Assembly: GCA_019915135.1 (NCBI GenBank)
Contig: JAHLMK010000001.1
Location: forward strand, 62,001 to 126,000
Length of the DNA: 64,000 nt
Reading direction: 5' to 3'
From: Strobilurus pachycystidiatus
Taxonomy: Eukaryota; Basidiomycota; Agaricomycetes; Agaricales; Physalacriaceae
Below, one piece after another: positions 59,444-64,000 of this stretch. The stretch's first letter is position 1. Each line of letters opens with the position of its first letter. A program made the translations under genes and the position numbers. The notes beneath the pieces were generated by a model that worked only from the letters and a program-made list of their open reading frames with translations, was not told the DNA's origin and did not search any database.

Positions 59444-59643
59444 ATTCCGCGATAAGCCTAGAGCGAGGAACGAGCGGCTGGCTTATCTTAGGATAAGATA
59501 ATGGAGATAGCCAGCCATTAGATCTAGACACTTGTAAATAAACGTACGCGTTGCCGATTATTCCAAGTGTTGTTTGCGTTCGCTCTCTGGCTGGCGCATC
59601 TCCTCCGCGCCCTTTCCATCCTTCCTTCCGTCCTTTTTCGCTC
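59444..59643 (+). repeat. Split direct repeat A2
   Basis: 200 bp, identical by eye to A1; open frames inside it are copies of the 5' leader, not genes. Confidence 0.9.
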
Positions 59644-59672
59644 CCACCCACCCTCACCTATTTCATCAGTGT

Positions 59673-60008
59673 TTGGTGTTTCAGATTCGTTATCCTTTGC
59701 ACGGATTTGTTTTCACCAGGCGCTCAAGACTGTCGGTTTCCCTTCCCGACCTGTTTGCATCCCGGGTTTCACGGTTCTCTCTCTTTTGAGGGACTCGGAA
59801 CCGGTCCACACTGCTTCGTTTCCACAGGACCGCGTTCCGTTCTCCCTTTCACTTCTCACTAACCGTGATCCCGGGCGGTAAACCGCCAGTCTTTCGACAC
59901 ACTACACAAGATAGTATTCACACCACTATATTGTGTACTCATACCTCTCTACCTTTCATCCCATTGCTTCTATCCCTACGTGATCCCTTCAAGGCTTGGA
60001 ATTATCTT
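59673..60008 (+). repeat. Split direct repeat B2
   Basis: 336 bp, same as B1, ending GGAATTATCTT at the right boundary with the interrupted gene. Confidence 0.9.
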
Positions 60009-61824
60009 ATCACCTGTGCATGCAGCCCGAGTATCCTCATCACCAAACCAAAATTCCACTTTCTCGTGCATCTTCCATTCTTCATCCGTCGATTCGGACC
60101 CGCCGTCCTTTTCTCAACCGAGCGCTACGAGTCATACAACGCTGTCTTCCGTGCGGCGTCCATCTATAGCAATCACTTGTCGCCAAGTCGGGACATAGCC
60201 TGGTCATTTGCTGGTATTGACCGCGTCAAACATATCTCAACCGGTGGTTGGTGGAAGGATAAGACAACGGGACACTGGGTTCGCGCAAGTAGGAAGGTCA
60301 CGCAGCATTTGGTTGACCATCCAGAGTTTGCGGGCATGCTTGGCTTATCGAAGCTCGGAGACGTTGAACCTGGTTCGGTATTTCGGTGTCCTGAGCCGAA
60401 CAAACTCGGATCGAAGAAGAAGGAGGCCAAGAGCGCAAGTCCCTCGGTTCTTGGGAAGACCAGTCTTGCAGGCCAAACGATGACTCCTACTGCAGTTCAG
60501 GAGAGTTCGTTCCAGGTCAACTCGAAATATCGGCCCTGCTTATCGATTGCTGCCCGTAACGGCGATCGCTTGAAGATCGACAATTACGCCATAACGGACA
60601 TCGACAATATTCAATTCTTTGCGACTGTACGGGAAATCTTGGTACTGGAGACTTCGAAAGGAGATCCCCACCAGGAAACATTCATCACGGTTCAGCTTTT
60701 TGATCTGGAGGATGATCTGCATCCATCGTTACGGATGCCGACACTCATTCGCTCCGGTACTTTGATGGTTGTTCGCCCAAAAGTTTGTTCCTCTTACATC
60801 TCAGCTGATGCTGTATTGACGTCTGATCGTCTCGTAGGACCTGATTTGCGCTGTGAATCTTCAGCATAATTGTAATCGCAGTGCATGTTCCGAAGTCACA
60901 ACTACAGCGGTCATCCATGAACGCGAGGATACAACACTTACCCGCAAAGTCCTCCAGCATGCGGACACAAAATTCTTCGTTGTCAACATCCATTCACTGC
61001 ATAATCACCGTCAACTCCGAGCGGCGATCCCACCTCGAATACTGGCTGGCTTAGCATGCAAGGTACTTTTGCCTTCAGATAACAGTGCCCTTCGGCGAAA
61101 GGCAGCGATGACCATACGAGCACGGAAAGAGAAGAAGGGTGAAGACGGCAATGAAGTATCCAACTCGGCAGATACTGCACCAGTTGAGCGCGAGAACGGA
61201 ACTGATCCTGCAGATCTGAATCCTCTCATCGTCGAAGATGATGCAGAGGACGCTCAAGAGCCTGGCCAGGATCACAACGAGGCTGACCTTGGGCCCATCT
61301 CCGAGGATCTCTTCTACCGAATCCTGAATCCAAGCAAGAGCGACGGACGCTCCAAGTCTAGGCCAAAAGAACCACCATCCGCAATGTATGCAATCGTTCA
61401 TCTGCTCAGCACATTATCTGACTGCCTTGTACTCAGCGAGAAATGCACGATTCCCGTTCTGAAACAGATCTATAAGGATCGCCAGTGGCAATTGCCACGT
61501 TTGTCCGAGCAACGAAAGTCTGACTTGATCAAGCACCTAAAGGAACACGCGTCAGTACCAGTTATCTTTGACGTATGTGTCTCCTTTATTGACGATTCTG
61601 ATAGATTGGCCAGTCCCTTAACGGCCGCTGATATCAAAAATGCATGGGAGATTGTCGACTCAACCGCGCTTCCCAAACGGGTGCGAACAAGTGATGATGC
61701 TGAACAACCACCAAAGCGACGGCGAGGAGACGATGGATCAGCTCGAATTCATGCAGAACAACTGCTTCGACCATTGTTCTTCAAGTGATCAATATAGTAT
61801 ATCCATCACATCCTACATTATCAT

Positions 61825-62566
61825 CTATTGACGGTGTGATACGAGTGTCGAGACAAGATTTTGAGCTGCCCCTGCAGCAACTTCCTTCCACGTCTCAAGG
61901 TCATAACGTGCCTTTTTTGCCACTTCCACTGCCTTGTCGCGTTCTCCTCGAAGCACATTCATCTTAACCTGTAGATCCTTCACCTGTTCATTGTCATCCA
62001 GCCTGTCCTGCAACTGATGAACTTCTTTGCTGAGCTCCTCGACCTCGTCAGTTTTTTCGGCCACCTTACGACGGGCCGCATCGCGCTCTTTGAGACCGTT
62101 GTCGCGTTGTACAATAAGATTCGCATTACGAACTTCCAGGTATTCAATATAGACACGAAGTGCATCTATAAGATGTTAGAAGAAACAGATTTGAGGCGAC
62201 AAAGAGCCTACTTGGATCATGCAAGTCGTCAGTGAGAAGAGCATCAATTGCCTCTTGTGAGTCTGTTTGCGAGTCGTTCATGCCTCCCGGAGCATAGGAT
62301 CTGCTGAGACTTGTGAGACATCAGCAACTGATTATTCTGATATGCCCACTTTGAGATTGAGTGACGAGCAATGGCTGCTGAAGGCCGTACACACCGTGGG
62401 GATAAAGATCGCTCACGACGTGTCCCAAGTCGCCCCCAATGTTCTCGTTCGTACTTTGCAGCAACGTAAATCTGTCTGCTAGAACGAAGGTCATTGTCTT
62501 TTGTCTCCTGGTCCAGCTGTGACTCCTCGAAACTATCAGAGGATGGATGGTAGCCTTGAGAGGACA
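61825..62566 (-). CDS. Coiled-coil protein of unknown function
   Basis: The last exons give DSQEAIDALLTDDLHDP, then LRVYIEYLEVRNANLIVQRD and a long coiled coil (KVAEKTDEVEELSKEVHQLQ, DLQVKMNVLRGERDKAVEVA) ending NLVSTLVSHRQ. An upstream exon from MSSQGYHPSSDSFEESQLDQ is likely part of the gene, though the middle junction is not resolved; a start at 62,281 (MNDSQTDSQEAIDA) is the fallback. It converges on the transposase-like gene and is divergent from the next gene with only 78 bp between starts. Confidence 0.5.
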
Positions 62567-62644
62567 TAACGGCAATTGTAAAAGAGAAACCGTCAAGCCG
62601 CGGCATCGAATTTAGATTTCGATCACTCTTATTTTTCTTCCCCC

Positions 62645-64000
62645 ATGGCAGCGCAGCTGCCGGCTGGTCCAACCACAGGCCAGCGAGAACGATTTCTGGC
62701 ACGGCGTCAGCAGCAACTGTCTGGTAGTGGACTGGGCAATGAGAACTTAGACCCGTCACTCGCAGGTGCTGGTAGCGCCACTGGTGGCGAGGTGTCGTCG
62801 TTTCCAAGAACACCTGCTCGTTCTGACTCTGCAACACGCACATTTGGTACACCACTCGATCCGTGAGTGCTTTCAGAGTCCAGGAGACGATACTGATATC
62901 CAACAGAAGTGGCCAAAGTACACCAGCCCCCACAGCCAGCATTTTAGGACGGCGACCACGACCAGAAGACGCCTCTGGACTGGCTCTCTGGGCACCACCC
63001 CAAAAGAAGCAGATCCTGGAGTTCAGCAGTGGTCTTGCATTACGGCTGGGGGTCCCACTCGAGCAACGTGAAGAGTTTGTAGAGCAAGCACAGGTATGTC
63101 GACAAAGAGTACCTCGGCCAAATCTGAGTTTGTTACTTGCGTCACAGCTACCCATGCACCTACTCCTTATCACCGTCCTTGGTATGATGTACAGTGAACG
63201 AGGAGAAGAGAAGAAGGCAGCAATGCAGACTTATATCCAGTCACCGAGCTTCCGTGTTCGTCTGTGTAATCTCTTGGTGGAGAGTCCAGCACTCTGACGT
63301 ATAGTCCCTTCCAGGAGGATGTCGTAGGTCGACTTCGTGCTATCTTAATGGATCCGGAGATCACGTCGTATAAGGAAGAAAGAGCTGCTCGCATTCAGGT
63401 CTGGCTATCAATCTCTATGCTTCCGGAGTGATGCCGACTGACATTTTGATTAGCGACACATTCGTTTAAACCCACTCCGGTATCGCATTCCTGTCAACCT
63501 ACACAGTGAGGTCACGGCGAATGCATTCGGAACCGCCATTGGTGACGCACTGACCACGGCTCGGGCAGAGTTAAAGCGCAAGGTATGTGGAAATCATACC
63601 GAAATTGACAATTCTGATGCATGAGTCGTAGCTGAATACTCACTGGAGCAAAAAAACAGACATCTACAAGCTTGTCAAGGCCCTCTCATGGAACGCAACA
63701 CAGGAGATGACCGACGCCGTCTGGGCGCGTTGGGCGTGGATGGTGAGTTTTGACACAATTGTTTCGTCAATATGGCTTATGGATGATGCGACCATCAGCA
63801 ACTCGAGTTGGTCAAGTTCAATGCACTTGTTGCCGAGAAGGAAGTGGTTGACGATTTCTGGGCATATATCGACTCCCAGCTGGCTGAGATCCGAGGCGCC
63901 AATGAGGATCTGTTGTCAAATGAACGAGCAGAGATTGAGAGCATGTAGGTTGTTGCCTTTCCGTTTGTATCCCAGATTGAGCTCTCGTCTACACAGGGTC
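62645..64000 (+). CDS. Agaric-specific gene of unknown function, 3' end beyond window
   Basis: From MAAQLPAGPTTGQRERFLAR, at least seven exons with introns of about 50 nt join phrases such as ILEFSSGLALRLGVPLEQRE, LPMHLLLITVLGMM, HIRLNPLRYRIPVNLHSEVT, AFGTAIGDALTTARAELKRK, DIYKLVKALSWNATQEMTDA and LELVKFNALVAEKEVVDDFW with YIDSQLAEIR. The pattern matches a repetitive hypothetical family often seen in mushroom genomes; I know no function. The reading frame runs off the window at base 64,000, so the gene is partial. Confidence 0.6.

Larger units (their letters stand above)
53577..60008 (+). mobile_element. Ngaro/PAT-type tyrosine-recombinase retrotransposon, apparently complete
   Basis: 6,432 bp with the split direct repeat arrangement known for PAT/Ngaro elements: A1 (200 bp), internal genes, B1 (336 bp), A2 (200 bp) abutting B1, a 29-bp spacer, then B2 (336 bp). 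A1/A2 and B1/B2 look identical, so insertion is recent. Internal order is gag-like, reverse transcriptase-RNase H, tyrosine recombinase; there is no integrase, protease or methyltransferase. There is no target-site duplication; the only ambiguity is a shared AT dinucleotide, as expected for recombinase-mediated insertion. It disrupts the surrounding gene in the same orientation. Confidence 0.88.
50649..61788 (+). pseudogene. Large agaric transposase-like gene split by a retrotransposon
   Basis: The left part (50,649-53,576) starts MKKFSVYDPT, with a CRFCPS...RHSKFTQHQ zinc-finger-like patch, then WDDEELRSHLASAGQTSEWF, TFYPDNAG, SVPLAVFIDDVSGNKSKQWN, SPHAAPLEMMQGV, CSGLGSNYSCRTCHAGG and DTPTEILHTILLGIVKYYW. 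The right part (60,009-61,788) resumes in the same frame with CACSPSILITKPKFHFLVHL, AVLFSTERYESYNAVFRAAS and SRDIAWSFAGIDRVKHISTG, then INIH-type CNRSACSEV...FFVVNIHSLHN and an acidic, KRRR-containing tail. This is a multicopy hypothetical family of mushrooms that I judge transposase-derived; I cannot name it. Removing 53,577-60,008 restores a continuous frame. As it stands the gene is interrupted, unless the insertion is spliced out, for which I see no evidence. Confidence 0.75.

Noticed and set aside
59551..59881. Three overlapping open frames as a small gene
   Set aside because: They are formed by A2, spacer and B2 of the retrotransposon and duplicate the 5' leader and 3' sequence.

Overview
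The window looks like an accessory, transposon-rich stretch of an Agaricomycete (mushroom-forming basidiomycete) nuclear genome. The signs are genes broken by many introns of about 50 nt with GTRNGT donors and CTNAY-type branch sites, a DUF6534 membrane protein, a CxC2-type KDZ transposase, a tyrosine-recombinase retrotransposon, and several lineage-specific hypothetical families. All functional calls come from reading translated frames and motifs by eye; no database search was run.

Layout. 1-1.9 kb: an intron-dense repeat followed by a G-rich minisatellite. 2.4-4.65 kb (-): a DUF6534 membrane-protein gene abutting the decayed 5' part of a P4-ATPase (flippase) gene, capped by two back-to-back perfect hairpins. 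4.97-10.23 kb (+): a gene of about 1,580 codons of unknown function with an RG-repeat tract. 11.1-12.0 kb (-): a small C2H2-like gene. 12.25-14.95 kb (+): a complete RNA14/CstF77 gene, the clearest housekeeping gene here. 16.0-18.3 kb (+): a phosphate-transporter-like MFS gene broken by a 14-bp tandem duplication. 18.4-19.8 kb (-): second copy of the intron-dense repeat. 20.9-23.7 kb (-): an agaric-specific nuclear-type protein. 24.06-26.24 kb (+): two neighbouring genes with RNase H1 N-terminal-like (viroplasmin-like) domains. 26.3-29.6 kb: small genes of unknown function. 30.1-34.05 kb (+): a CxC2-KDZ transposase with an 8-nt micro-exon, whose last exon and 3' flank are tandemly duplicated (577-bp unit). 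35-38.3 kb (-) and 38.6-40.45 kb (+): divergent intron-dense, repeat-bearing regions. 42.1-43.4 kb (-): a decayed MFS transporter. 44.5-49.7 kb (-): a JmjC-like protein and an adjoining coding region, possibly one gene.

50.65-61.79 kb (+): a large multicopy-type, transposase-like gene split by a 6,432-bp Ngaro/PAT-type retrotransposon at 53,577-60,008. The element has the diagnostic A1-[gag, RT-RNase H, tyrosine recombinase]-B1-A2-B2 arrangement with apparently identical repeats and no target-site duplication, and it carries predicted introns. 61.8-64 kb: a divergent pair, a coiled-coil gene (-) and a gene running off the window end (+).

The most novel-looking material is the intron-dense repeat family. 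Two copies in opposite orientation (1-1,470 and 18,370-19,800) keep the same order of splice donors, branch-like sites and acceptors although the exon sequence has drifted, and a related array near 39-40 kb has repeatedly duplicated short exons.
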